Assembly: GCA_964386705.1 (NCBI GenBank)
Contig: CAYLTY010000178.1
Coordinates: 1-17,804, forward strand
DNA from: AM-0621 sp964386705
Lineage (GTDB): Bacteria > Planctomycetota > Planctomycetia > Planctomycetales > Planctomycetaceae
Reading direction: 5' to 3'
Length of the DNA stretch: 17,804 nt
Shown: positions 1 to 8,085 of the stretch, one piece after another
How the letters are laid out: every line of letters begins with the position of its first letter
Numbering within the stretch: position 1 is the first letter of the stretch
The notes under the pieces: generated by a model
What the model was told of the DNA's origin: nothing
What the model saw: only the letters and a program-made list of their open reading frames with translations
Databases searched by the model: none
Position numbers and translations under genes: made by a program

Positions 1-12
1 ACGACGTCCGAC

Positions 13-60
13 ATAGCCCCTCACCCCCGACCCCTCTCCCCGTTACCGGGGCGAGTGGAG
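13..60. repeat. C-rich palindromic intergenic repeat
   Basis: A C-rich tract (CCCCTCACCCCCGACCCCTC) leads into CCCCG-TTAC-CGGGG and then GCGAGTGGAG. The 5-bp GC core (38-42 with 47-51) can form a hairpin. It lies just after the stop of the minus-strand oxidoreductase gene, so it could act as its transcript end, although no T-tract follows on that strand. The wording resembles C-rich palindromic repeats scattered between genes in many bacteria. That resemblance is from memory, and copy number cannot be judged from this window. Confidence 0.45.
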
Positions 61-85
61 ATTGTCGCGCAGACCTGCGGAGCGT

Positions 86-1174
86 TCATTCCGACGCCAT
101 GTTGCGTGCATTGGACGCGTGAATGACGTTCGGCACCGCAACAGACAACCGCTCCGCCCGTTTGCAGAGCGCTGACCAGGTGCCCGCATCCAAAGGGATG
201 CCCTGAGCCAGCCGTTCGGCTCGTAGCGTTCTTGAGCGGTCATTCGGCAGCCGAATTGGAGTCTCTGGATCACGCGGCGGCGTCTCACGCACAAAGTCGC
301 ACAGCTCCTGTGACTGGGTGACGAAGTGTTCGAGGCCTTGAAAGCGGCGCGGATCGAACACGACCAGCAGTACGTTGTTGCACTCCACCTCACCCTGTGG
401 AGCCGGAGGACTGAACCCGCCGCTCAAGCCGCCGACCAGTACATCAAACAGCATGCCGAGTCCAAATCCCTTGTAGCCGCCCATCGGCAGAATGGTGCCG
501 GGCGGATCGGCGAAGCGCGTGTTGGGGTCCGTAGTTGGTTGGCCTTCCGCATCCAGCAACCAGCCTTCCGGGCACGTCCGCCCGGCCACCTGAGCCACCC
601 GCACTTTGCCATTCGCCACCATACTGGTCGAGACGTCCAGCACGAGCGGTTCGTTCGCAGTGGGCACTCCGAGCGCGACTGGATTGGTGCTGAGTCGCGC
701 CTGCTTGCCTCCAGGCGGGGCCACACACATCAACACGCCGTTGTCGTTAACCGACATCAAGCCTGCGAGCTGTTGCTCGGCCAGCCGTTCCACCCACTCA
801 CCCAGCCGACCGACGTGACCACAGCGCTTGAGCGTGCCGCAGGCCAGACCCTGCTCGCGCGCCATGGGAACCAGTCGCTCAATCAACCGTCGCATCTGAA
901 TCTGACCAAAGCCGAAGTGGCCGTCGCAGACCAGCACCGAACCCGTCTTGCTCAGCACTTCCAGCGGAGCGTCCGCGATCAACTCGCCGCGTTTCAGCGA
1001 TGCGAGGTACTCAATGACGCGCATGATACCGTGTGACTCGTGCCCGCACAGGTTGGAATCCACCAGACTCGCGGAGACCAGTTCGGCCTCACTGCGAGAA
1101 ACTCCAGCCGCTGCAAACAGGGCCGTCGCGAAGTTGGCAAGTTCCGCCGCCGTGATGTGAACGTGAGAGGTCAT
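86..1174 (-). CDS. Ldh family NAD(P)-dependent oxidoreductase (malate/L-lactate dehydrogenase-like)
   Basis: This 362-aa cytosolic protein matches the malate/L-lactate/ureidoglycolate dehydrogenase (LDH2/YlbC-type) family, whose members reduce 2-oxo acids or oxidise 2-hydroxy acids with NAD(P)H. It is not related to classical Rossmann LDH/MDH. Visible family marks are GHESHGI at residues 44-50, with the usual catalytic His at 48, CGHVGRLG at 118-125, STNPVALGVPT at 162-172, LDVSTSMVANGKV at 179-191 and PMGGYKGFGL at 230-239. Length is normal for the family. The ATG at 1174 is preceded by GGAG about 9 nt upstream, which supports the start. There is no signal peptide. It is divergent from the exported hydrolase cluster at 1329-6170. 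The substrate cannot be told from sequence; malate, lactate, ureidoglycolate, sulfolactate and diketogulonate enzymes all share these motifs. Confidence 0.9.
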   Translation of the reverse strand: MTSHVHITAAELANFATALFAAAGVSRSEAELVSASLVDSNLCGHESHGIMRVIEYLASLKRGELIADAPLEVLSKTGSVLVCDGHFGFGQIQMRRLIERLVPMAREQGLACGTLKRCGHVGRLGEWVERLAEQQLAGLMSVNDNGVLMCVAPPGGKQARLSTNPVALGVPTANEPLVLDVSTSMVANGKVRVAQVAGRTCPEGWLLDAEGQPTTDPNTRFADPPGTILPMGGYKGFGLGMLFDVLVGGLSGGFSPPAPQGEVECNNVLLVVFDPRRFQGLEHFVTQSQELCDFVRETPPRDPETPIRLPNDRSRTLRAERLAQGIPLDAGTWSALCKRAERLSVAVPNVIHASNARNMASE

Positions 1175-1189
1175 TGTCGAATACTCCAG

Positions 1190-1205
1190 TCGTCAGCGAT
1201 GACGA
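1190..1205. promoter_or_regulatory. Perfect 6-bp palindrome in the divergent intergenic region
   Basis: TCGTCA-GCGA-TGACGA is a perfect dyad 15 bp upstream of the oxidoreductase start codon, in the 154-bp gap shared with the divergent propeller gene. It could be an operator or a short hairpin. No regulator gene is adjacent and no clear promoter boxes were found, so the role is a guess. Confidence 0.25.
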
Positions 1206-1328
1206 GTGTTGATGCAGCCCGAGTGCGATAGTCTGTCTGTAACAATCCGGCTGGGCGACGCACGACTTCGCTTCGCCAATCGAAAAATCGCCGTCGGGGC
1301 ACCACGCCGTCTGTCGAGGAAACCTACT

Positions 1329-2264
1329 ATGCAGTTTCGTTGCTTGAGCATACTAGTCGCTGCTCTGTGGTCGATCAGCGTTGCCTGTGGCTTGCAGGCT
1401 GCCGAATTTCCGCGCGAACTCGTCGAGTTCAAGCCGTATGCCGAGAATCCGGTCTTCGCCGCCGCCGGTCCGGGCCATTGGGATGTCAAGATCCGCGAGC
1501 GTGGCTGGATCCTCTACGAGCCTGCCACCAAGCCGGATCAACAACCTCTGTATCGCTTGTGGTACACGGGCTACGACGGAACTCGTGAAGGAGTGAAGTC
1601 GCTTGGTTACGCGACTTCCACAGATGGCATTCACTGGCAGCGTCATCCCGGCAATCCGATCTACAAGGAGCACTGGATTGAGGACATGACCGTCATCAAG
1701 CACGGTGACTTGTTCGTGATGTTCGCCGAGGGTCGTGACGATCAGGCTCAGCAACTGGAGTCCCGCGATGGCATTACCTGGAAACGCATCGGCCAACTGG
1801 ATGTGCGTCTGAAGAACGACAAGCCCATCGAGCCCGGCCCTTACGGCACTCCGGCGATCTGGTTCGAAGACGGCACGTGGTACCTGTTCTATGAGCGTCG
1901 TGATGCGGGCGTCTGGCTGGCAACGTCCAAAGACCGCAAGGTGTGGCGCAACGTGCAGGACGCGCCCGTGCTGGTGCCCGGTCCGGCTGAGCATGAACTC
2001 AACCTGATCGCCATGAATCAGATCATCAAGCACGGCGGCAAGTACTACGCTCTCTATCACGGTTCAAAGCAAGACAGCCGCCTGTGGGGTACGAACATCG
2101 CCGTCTCGGACGACCTGATTCACTGGACCAAGTACGACCGCAACCCGCTGTTCCCCATCGAAACCAACAAGTCGAGCGGCATCTTTGTGCCGGAGGGACG
2201 CGGCTATCGGCTCTATACGATGCACGACAATGTTCAGTTGCACTTGCCGGCAGCGGCCCGTTGA
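1329..2264 (+). CDS. Exported five-bladed beta-propeller protein, GH43/GH130-like
   Basis: The protein is about 311 aa. The frame is open further upstream, but the ATG at 1329 is preferred because GAGGA lies 8 nt before it and because it begins a clear signal peptide (MQFRCLSILV..., cleavage near residues 24-25 after LQAA). The mature part contains recurring propeller-blade motifs of the GH32/43/68/130 fold: YRLWYTGYDG, LGYATSTDGIHWQRHPGNPI, GTWYLFYERR, IAVSDDLIHWTKYDRNPLFP. Such proteins hydrolyse or phosphorolyse glycans, but some are binding proteins only. The catalytic acids cannot be assigned with certainty by eye. It is followed 106 bp later by an S9 peptidase on the same strand, so the two may be co-transcribed. 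Family assignment is good; activity is unknown. Confidence 0.8.
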   Translation: MQFRCLSILVAALWSISVACGLQAAEFPRELVEFKPYAENPVFAAAGPGHWDVKIRERGWILYEPATKPDQQPLYRLWYTGYDGTREGVKSLGYATSTDGIHWQRHPGNPIYKEHWIEDMTVIKHGDLFVMFAEGRDDQAQQLESRDGITWKRIGQLDVRLKNDKPIEPGPYGTPAIWFEDGTWYLFYERRDAGVWLATSKDRKVWRNVQDAPVLVPGPAEHELNLIAMNQIIKHGGKYYALYHGSKQDSRLWGTNIAVSDDLIHWTKYDRNPLFPIETNKSSGIFVPEGRGYRLYTMHDNVQLHLPAAAR

Positions 2265-2370
2265 TACTGGCTCGCACAGTGTCGAGAACTCGACGCACCG
2301 TGATGGCCTCTCTAAAACGACTCACAGCTTCGCGCTGAGCACATTCAGCTGAGGATGTTGCATAAACCAG

Positions 2371-4476
2371 GTGATTCCGCACGTGCGTTGTCGTTGTAGC
2401 GATCGAATCGGCAGATCTCTGCTGGTGCTGCTGATGGCCTTGGCTCTACTGAGCCGCAGTGATTCGAGTCACGCAGCCGAGCCGTCGCTCATCTCGATTG
2501 ATGATCTCTATCGCTTTGATGCGCCGACCGGACTGATGGTTGCTCCAGATGGCCAAAGTGCCGTCTATGCGCGGCGTTGGAACGAACGCTCGTCGCGAGC
2601 GGTGCGATTCTCGTTGTGGCGAGTCGATGGCGACGCCTCGAAACGTCGCGCTCTGGAAGACGGCGAACTTGATGCGCGTCAGCCGCTGTTCTCACCCGAT
2701 GGCAAATGGATCGTGTTTCTGTCGACGCGATCTTTTGCACCCGGACAACCCGCAGTTGAGCCAGTGCCTCTCTACTCTGATACCGCGACTGACATCTGGT
2801 TGATACCGGCCAAAGGTGGCAAAGCGATTCCTCTCGCTGGCAAGAACAAACCGTATGGCCGAGTCTTCAGCGACCCGTTCTACGGCAACATCAGCTTCTC
2901 AGCGGATGGCAAGCGACTGGTCTTCGTGGCGGACGATGGTGCAGACCCGCGCACTCCGGAAGAACGCTCGAACAATGTGCAGATCGTGCGTGACGATCAG
3001 GGCGAAGGCTATGAGGGTTATCAACCGGCTCAAGTGTGGATTGCCGAGCTGGCTGATAATCCGACCGACGTCGCCGCGGCCCGCGTGTTCCGAGTCACTC
3101 AGGAAGACGACGCCTGGTTTGGTGATCCGCAGTGGCTGCCGGATGGCAAGTCGCTGATCGTACACGCGAACTTAAGCAACGACCGCGAATCCGTGCGCTA
3201 CAGTATTAATAAGAATTATGACCTATGGCGGCTGGATGTGAGTAGTTCCGGGATGGTTACTCGCAGCCAGTTGACCAACGATGTCGGGCCGGATGTCTCA
3301 CCGCGTATTTCACCGGACGGCAAGCGGCTGGCGTATCTAAGTATCCCGCGCAAGGGGTCGCACGCTGATGTCTTTAATCTGATGGTGCTGGATTTGAGCT
3401 CACCGCTCCGCAGTCGCCGCGTCGTCTTCAATCATCATGGTGAGCAACCCGATCGACCGCCGCACTTGCCGCCGGCCTTCCCGTTACCTCGCGACTGCTG
3501 GATCGCTGAAGACCGGATCTCGTTCCATGCACCCTATCGCACGGGCATGAAAACGCAGGTGGTGGATCTCAGCGAAGGACCGGCCGCGTTGGCTGATGCG
3601 AAGGCGGGACCTCAAAACATTGAACAGTCAAAGCTGGCCGCCGCGCGCAGCAAGCTCACTCCACCCGCTGATGCATTCTTGAAAGACCGCATCATCGCGA
3701 AGGGCGAAGTCATCAACTGGAAGAGTTTCGATGGGCTGGAGATCGAGGGCATCTTTACGCGACCGACGACGCCCGGCGCGCAGGCACCGTTCAAGATGGT
3801 GCTCTATCCGCACGGCGGACCGCACAGCCGCTCGCAATTGGGGTTCGATTTCACGGTGCAGGTACTGGCCGCGAATGGTTACGCCGTCTTCCAACCGAAC
3901 TATCGCGGCAGTGCGGGCTACGGGCAGCGGTTTATCGACGCCGATCGCTACGACTTCGGTGGCAGTGATATGCGCGACATGCTGACGGGTATCGATCATC
4001 TGGTGCATGCCGGGCTGGTCGATGCCAAGCGGCAGTTTGTGTACGGCATCAGTTACGGCGGCTACACGACGTGCTCACTGATCACGCAGACGCCGCAGTT
4101 TCGAGCTGCCGTCCCGCAGAATGCGGTGACTGACCTCAACATGATGTGGGCTCTGACCGACATTCAAAGCTGGACCGAATGGGAGTTCGGTGGCTTGCCT
4201 TGGCAAGTGCCGCAGAAGATCAGCGACCACAGCCCGCTGACTCACGTGGCGAAGGTCACGACTCCGACCCTCATCCTGCACGCCGCCAACGACCGCCGCT
4301 GCCCTCTGCCAATGGGCCGAGCGTTCTATCGAGCTCTGAAGTCCGTGGGTGTGGAAACTCAGATGGTCATCTATCCCGACGAAGGCCATCCCATCAAACA
4401 ACCCATGCACCAGGCCGACGTCCTGCAGCGAGTCCTCGACTGGTTCGCGAAGCACGACGTTGAAGGCGCGAAGTAA
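2371..4476 (+). CDS. Exported S9 family prolyl oligopeptidase-type peptidase
   Basis: This 701-aa serine peptidase has an N-terminal TolB/PD40-like beta-propeller (about residues 45-400, with repeated SPDGK/SADGK/LPDGK signatures) and a C-terminal alpha/beta hydrolase domain (about 440-701). The nucleophile elbow GISYGGY places Ser561. Asp641 in AANDRRCP and His673 in DEGHP complete the triad in the expected order and spacing for S9B/S9C acylaminoacyl- or dipeptidyl-peptidase-like enzymes. A hydrophobic stretch at residues 15-28 followed by SHAAEP suggests a Sec signal peptide cleaved near 36. The start is a GTG with only a distant GAGG at 2351, so the exact 5' end is uncertain; a GTG at 2383 and an ATG at 2434 are also in frame. 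A deacylase gene follows 71 bp later. Confidence 0.9.
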   Translation: MIPHVRCRCSDRIGRSLLVLLMALALLSRSDSSHAAEPSLISIDDLYRFDAPTGLMVAPDGQSAVYARRWNERSSRAVRFSLWRVDGDASKRRALEDGELDARQPLFSPDGKWIVFLSTRSFAPGQPAVEPVPLYSDTATDIWLIPAKGGKAIPLAGKNKPYGRVFSDPFYGNISFSADGKRLVFVADDGADPRTPEERSNNVQIVRDDQGEGYEGYQPAQVWIAELADNPTDVAAARVFRVTQEDDAWFGDPQWLPDGKSLIVHANLSNDRESVRYSINKNYDLWRLDVSSSGMVTRSQLTNDVGPDVSPRISPDGKRLAYLSIPRKGSHADVFNLMVLDLSSPLRSRRVVFNHHGEQPDRPPHLPPAFPLPRDCWIAEDRISFHAPYRTGMKTQVVDLSEGPAALADAKAGPQNIEQSKLAAARSKLTPPADAFLKDRIIAKGEVINWKSFDGLEIEGIFTRPTTPGAQAPFKMVLYPHGGPHSRSQLGFDFTVQVLAANGYAVFQPNYRGSAGYGQRFIDADRYDFGGSDMRDMLTGIDHLVHAGLVDAKRQFVYGISYGGYTTCSLITQTPQFRAAVPQNAVTDLNMMWALTDIQSWTEWEFGGLPWQVPQKISDHSPLTHVAKVTTPTLILHAANDRRCPLPMGRAFYRALKSVGVETQMVIYPDEGHPIKQPMHQADVLQRVLDWFAKHDVEGAK

Positions 4477-4547
4477 AACCATTCTCTGAGTGGTGGCAGA
4501 TGTGTGCCCTTAGTTGGCTGTGTGACTCATCGAAAGATTGGCGACTC

Positions 4548-6170
4548 ATGAACACTCTCCGCATTGTTCTAGTTCTGTTAGCCGCAGTCTTCTCAACAAC
4601 AGGCTTTGCTGCCGACTCGTTCGATGTCCTGATTCGCGGCGGGCGGGTTATTGACGGCACAGGTAATCCGTGGATCAATGCGGATATCGGTATTCGTGGC
4701 GATCGGATCGTCGCCATCGGGAAACTTACAGACGCGACGGCCAAAACGGTGATTGACGCGAAAGGCAAAATCGTTGCACCCGGCTTCATTGATATGCACT
4801 CGCACTCGGATCTGCTGCTGCTCGAAGACGGCAATGCGCCGAGCAAGATCCGGCAGGGCGTCACGACCGAAGTCCTTGGTGAAGGTTCTTCTGCGGGGCC
4901 ATCGAAAAATGGTCGCTTCAAGCGGCTGCGCGACTACTTTGACGAAGTCGATCGCGCAGGTGTGGCGGTCAACGTGGCCTCGTATGTCGGACTCGACAAC
5001 GTCTGGCAGAGCGCCATGGGATCATCCTTTGACCGTCCGACGCCTGCGCAGTTCGAACAAATGAAAGTAGTGCTCGACGAAGCTCTCGCAGATGGTGCGT
5101 TCGGTTTGTCGAGCGCACTGGCCATGCCGCCGGGTTCACTGGCGACGACGGATGACATCGTGGACCTGTGCCGCGTCGTGGCGAAGCACGGCGGCATCTT
5201 TTCAACGCACAATCGCAACGAAGGTACTGGCGTCTTTGATGCGATCAAAGAAGCCATCGACGTTGGAGAACGGGCAGGCATCCCGGTTGATGTGATCCAT
5301 CTGAAGATCGCCGATCAAAAATTCTGGGGACGCATGCCTGAGGTGATTGAACTCATCGAAGCTGCTCGACGTCGCGGCGTGAACGTGCAGGCCAACGTCT
5401 ACCCCTACACACGCGGTAACAACAACCTGTCGAGTATCATTCCGCCGTGGGCTCACGAAGGCGGCACCGCAAAACTCATCGAGCGACTGAAGGACGCGTC
5501 GCTTAGGCCGCGTCTGAAGCAGGAAATCCGCAGCGGTATTCCCGGCTGGTATAATCATTATACGGCGGTGGGTGGCGACTGGTCGCGAATGCTGGTCAGT
5601 GGCAAAGGTGGGTATGAAGGCCTGACGATGGATCGAGTCATGACCGCGCGTATCAAAGGACAGGATCGTGATCCGCTCGATGAACTGTTTGATATTCTGA
5701 TCGAACACGGCGGCTCGGTGCCGACTGTCTATGAACATCATACCGAAGAGGACATGAACCTCGCGCTGCGTCAGCCGTGGTGTTCGATCGGCTCTGACGG
5801 TTCGGCTTTCGCGATCGAAGGCCCGCTGCGTCGAGGCAACCCGCACCCGCGTAACTTCGGCACATTCCCACGCGTGCTTGGCGTCTACGTCCGCGAACGC
5901 AACGTGCTGCGGCTGGAAGACGCTATCCGCAAGATGACGTCGCTCAACGCCGCCCGCATCGGCCTCAAAGACCGCGGCCAACTCCGCGTTGGAGCATTCG
6001 CCGACGTGACCGTCTTCGACGCCGAGCAAGTGATCGACAAGTCAACCTACAACAACCCCTTCCAATACAGCGAAGGTATCGAACAAGTCCTCGTCAACGG
6101 CCAGGTGGTGCTCGCGAATGGTCAGCCGACTCAATCTAAACCCGGCCGAGCCCTACGCTGCAGTCACTGA
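4548..6170 (+). CDS. Exported N-acyl-D-amino-acid deacylase (D-aminoacylase)-like amidohydrolase
   Basis: This 540-aa amidohydrolase-superfamily TIM-barrel protein is related to D-aminoacylases, which cleave N-acyl-D-amino acids. The frame opens at 4500, but the ATG at 4548 starts a typical signal peptide (residues 1-21, cleavage after TTGFA), so it is preferred although its Shine-Dalgarno is weak. Metal-site motifs are MHSHSD (His84, His86), STHNRNEG (His221), DVIHLK (His251) and GSDGSA (catalytic Asp417). NVYPYTRGN and the C-terminal GAFADVTVFD...VLVNGQVV strand are also family hallmarks. The usual bridging Cys is not seen: the corresponding stretch reads VTTEVLGEGSSAGP (about 106-118). It lies downstream of the S9 peptidase, and a shared role in degrading unusual peptides is plausible. 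The exact substrate is unknown. Confidence 0.88.
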   Translation: MNTLRIVLVLLAAVFSTTGFAADSFDVLIRGGRVIDGTGNPWINADIGIRGDRIVAIGKLTDATAKTVIDAKGKIVAPGFIDMHSHSDLLLLEDGNAPSKIRQGVTTEVLGEGSSAGPSKNGRFKRLRDYFDEVDRAGVAVNVASYVGLDNVWQSAMGSSFDRPTPAQFEQMKVVLDEALADGAFGLSSALAMPPGSLATTDDIVDLCRVVAKHGGIFSTHNRNEGTGVFDAIKEAIDVGERAGIPVDVIHLKIADQKFWGRMPEVIELIEAARRRGVNVQANVYPYTRGNNNLSSIIPPWAHEGGTAKLIERLKDASLRPRLKQEIRSGIPGWYNHYTAVGGDWSRMLVSGKGGYEGLTMDRVMTARIKGQDRDPLDELFDILIEHGGSVPTVYEHHTEEDMNLALRQPWCSIGSDGSAFAIEGPLRRGNPHPRNFGTFPRVLGVYVRERNVLRLEDAIRKMTSLNAARIGLKDRGQLRVGAFADVTVFDAEQVIDKSTYNNPFQYSEGIEQVLVNGQVVLANGQPTQSKPGRALRCSH

Positions 6171-6184
6171 CTTCAACTTGCAAC

Positions 6185-6212
6185 GTGAGTTCGGAAAACG
6201 GTGTTCCCTCAC
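6185..6212. terminator. Hairpin between convergent genes
   Basis: GTGAG (6185-6189) pairs with CTCAC (6208-6212), and GGAA (6193-6196) with TTCC (6204-6207), leaving a 3-nt bulge on one side. It fills the 42-bp gap between two convergent stop codons, where a bidirectional transcript end is expected. There is no good T-run, so a classical rho-independent terminator is not proven. Confidence 0.35.
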
Positions 6213-7007
6213 TTACTCACTCCACGTTTCAGAGATCTCCAGGGTCTTCAGATTCACCACGAACATCTGCGACTTCGAACTCGCATCTCGCGCGTGTTCA
6301 GGGCTCGTGATGACGATGACATGATCTCGCAATGGAATCAGTTGAACGATGGAGCCGCCACGACTTCGATCTACAGCTGCAGTCAGTTGCGGATGACGAA
6401 GCATCGAAGTTTTAGTGATGGTTCCAGAACCATTGATCTGGCACAGTGTCGCCGACTGCCGATCACCAAAATCCTGAAAAAGTCCATGCACAACATCTGT
6501 GTCGGACGAATAGCCAATCCCTAGGAAATCGATGTTATTCGCATCTCGCAGAACGCTCCATTTGCCGTCGGCAGGCGTATACGAGTACCAATATCCGACA
6601 CCGCCGAGACTAACCACCAGCAGCCGATTACGCTTGGTATCAAATGTAATTCCGCATGGCCAACTCAGGGCTTGCTCCCCTGTGAACCCCAGCTTCAGTT
6701 CCTGCGGATTGCTGGCTTCAGAATTAAGCTTGAAAACAGAGTGGCTGCCAATTGAGTAGTATAGTTTGTCTTTCGGATCAAACGTCACTCGACTGGTTCT
6801 ATCAGGCAAACCTTTCAGTGACTCTCGATTCGGCCCTACGATCGTAAAATCACCCACAGATCGCGCGGTGGAAAACTCCCTACCACCGCTGGTAGAGAAC
6901 ACTGCGGTGAATTTTACCTTCTTCAGGTCGGCTGGCAGGTCTTCGGCGATGACGAATCCTGTGAACGATGAGAACGCAATCGCCAGTGTGATGATCAAAC
7001 GCGTCAT
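6213..7007 (-). CDS. Exported hypothetical protein, propeller-like
   Basis: This 264-aa protein has a clear signal peptide (MTRLIITLAIAFSSFTGFVIA, cleavage before EDL near residue 21). The mature part is rich in short beta-strand segments resembling WD/NHL- or SMP30-like blades: RVTFDPKDKLYYSIG, SVFKLN, WPCGITFDTKRNRLLVVSLGG, GYWYSYTPADGKW, DFLGIGYSSD, HVIVITSPEHA. No catalytic motif is recognised. The start has only a weak G-rich Shine-Dalgarno. Base composition looks more AT-rich than the flanking metabolic genes, judged by eye. It is convergent with the deacylase gene and 141 bp downstream of a lipoprotein gene on the same strand. The function is not known. Confidence 0.75.
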   Translation of the reverse strand: MTRLIITLAIAFSSFTGFVIAEDLPADLKKVKFTAVFSTSGGREFSTARSVGDFTIVGPNRESLKGLPDRTSRVTFDPKDKLYYSIGSHSVFKLNSEASNPQELKLGFTGEQALSWPCGITFDTKRNRLLVVSLGGVGYWYSYTPADGKWSVLRDANNIDFLGIGYSSDTDVVHGLFQDFGDRQSATLCQINGSGTITKTSMLRHPQLTAAVDRSRGGSIVQLIPLRDHVIVITSPEHARDASSKSQMFVVNLKTLEISETWSE

Positions 7008-7148
7008 GGTTGGCCCCGCAATGAATGGTTTCCAATCGAATCAAGAACTTCAAACGCGGCGGAGCTAAACTAGCGGCTGCAGAACTGATCGCCTATCGAC
7101 GAGTGAAAGAGAACTCTGATTCGTCGGAAACGACGCATTGAGCGAGCG

Positions 7149-7865
7149 TCAACGCGGCTCAGCTTTCAGCGACTCCTGATTCAAAGGCTCAGGCGCTGCA
7201 GCCGGGGGCTTGAGCAGATGTCTGGCATAGGAGCGAACGCGAGTCTTCAGGAACATGGCTAGTTCGCGTTCTGTCGGGCCGAGTTCTGGGTGTGTCGCGA
7301 CTGAGTGAGGATCCTTCAGTTCTGATTCATAGGACTTGGCGATGCTCTCGAGCTCGGCACGAACCTCAGGGACATCAATAGACTCTTTGATATACGCCAT
7401 CGTCCAACGTTTGAGGTCGACCTCCGTGATGTGGCAGGTAATGTCCGCGAAGGCGCAGACTTCCAGCAGCCACAACGTCTGTGAACCATCCAACGGCTTT
7501 TTCCCCTGCGACTTTTGAATGGCGGCGACAACCTCATCCAAATGGTCGAGGAGTGCGACTCTCGGCTTCTTCTGGAGTTGCGCGATCAGGTAGATGGTGA
7601 ACAGGTCACCGGACTTTTTGAGTTCTCTGACGGTCCCAGCCTGTTTCGACCAGTCTGGGTGGATCAATCTGCCGTGAAGGTCGAGATATTCCGTCGGCGG
7701 CTCGGACATGACCTTTCTGGCCAACGGCTCTGGCGCCGGTTCGGATTCTTGATTTGTTGCCGCAACACTTACAGAAGCGACGGGGATCTGAGGCTTCGAC
7801 TGCTGGGGGCACCCTGCGGCGATGCACACCAACATCGAGAACATGAAAGGTGCTGGAAGCTTCAT
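7149..7865 (-). CDS. Putative lipoprotein of unknown function
   Basis: The frame is open to 8072, but the start at 7865 is well supported: AGGAGGT lies 5-6 nt upstream, and the resulting 238-aa protein starts with a lipoprotein signal (MKLPAPFMFSMLVCIAAGC). Cys19 is the likely lipidated residue, although Ala at -3 makes it an imperfect lipobox. A low-complexity linker rich in Ser, Pro, Ala and Glu (about 20-55) leads into a helical, charged domain (about 60-225; for example TVRELKKSGDLFTIYLIAQL, LLDHLDEVVAAIQKSQGKK). The tail is Pro/Ala rich. No known domain is recognised. It is probably anchored to a membrane facing away from the cytoplasm. Confidence 0.75.
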   Translation of the reverse strand: MKLPAPFMFSMLVCIAAGCPQQSKPQIPVASVSVAATNQESEPAPEPLARKVMSEPPTEYLDLHGRLIHPDWSKQAGTVRELKKSGDLFTIYLIAQLQKKPRVALLDHLDEVVAAIQKSQGKKPLDGSQTLWLLEVCAFADITCHITEVDLKRWTMAYIKESIDVPEVRAELESIAKSYESELKDPHSVATHPELGPTERELAMFLKTRVRSYARHLLKPPAAAPEPLNQESLKAEPR

Positions 7866-7901
7866 CAGACCTCCTGGGCCGCACCGCTGCAGAGTAGTGC
7901 G

Positions 7902-7930
7902 ATGTCGCCATTCGCTCCGCGAAAGGACAT
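7902..7930. repeat. REP-like imperfect palindrome
   Basis: ATGTCGCCATTCGC-TCC-GCGAAAGGACAT folds on itself: ATGTC pairs with GACAT and TTCGC with GCGAA around a TCC loop, 12 paired positions in all, with GC bulged on the left arm and one A-A mismatch. A second small dyad, GTTGC-GTAG-GCAAC (7937-7950), follows. It sits upstream of the lipoprotein start, outside any supported gene. The form is that of a REP-type intergenic palindrome; whether it is repeated elsewhere cannot be seen here. Confidence 0.4.
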
Positions 7931-8046
7931 TGAGTAGTTGCGTAGGCAACGAGTGTCTTACAGAAGCTCGCGAAGGGCGCAAAGATAATTTCGCACTACC
8001 GCGCGTATGCGGGACACGGTCGTGACGGGTTCGTTTCGTTGTAATT

Positions 8047-8076
8047 CGGTGTGGTGGTCTCTGAAGGCTCACACCG
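8047..8076 (-). terminator. Possible transcript-end hairpin
   Basis: CGGTGTG (8047-8053) and CACACCG (8070-8076) form a perfect 7-bp stem with a 16-nt loop, starting 9 nt beyond the stop codon of the minus-strand DUF962 gene. No T-tract follows on the minus strand, so the terminator call is tentative. Confidence 0.3.
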
Positions 8077-8085
8077 TACCCGATC

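Noticed and set aside
326..1036. 236-aa plus-strand open frame
   Set aside because: It is antisense to the Ldh-family gene, which has full family motifs and a supported start; this product is His/Arg/Gln-rich with no recognisable domain.
1353..2060. 235-aa minus-strand open frame
   Set aside because: It is antisense to the propeller protein, whose blades and signal peptide are convincing.
5202..6029. 275-aa minus-strand open frame
   Set aside because: It is antisense to the amidohydrolase; a typical shadow in GC-rich coding DNA, with no domain.
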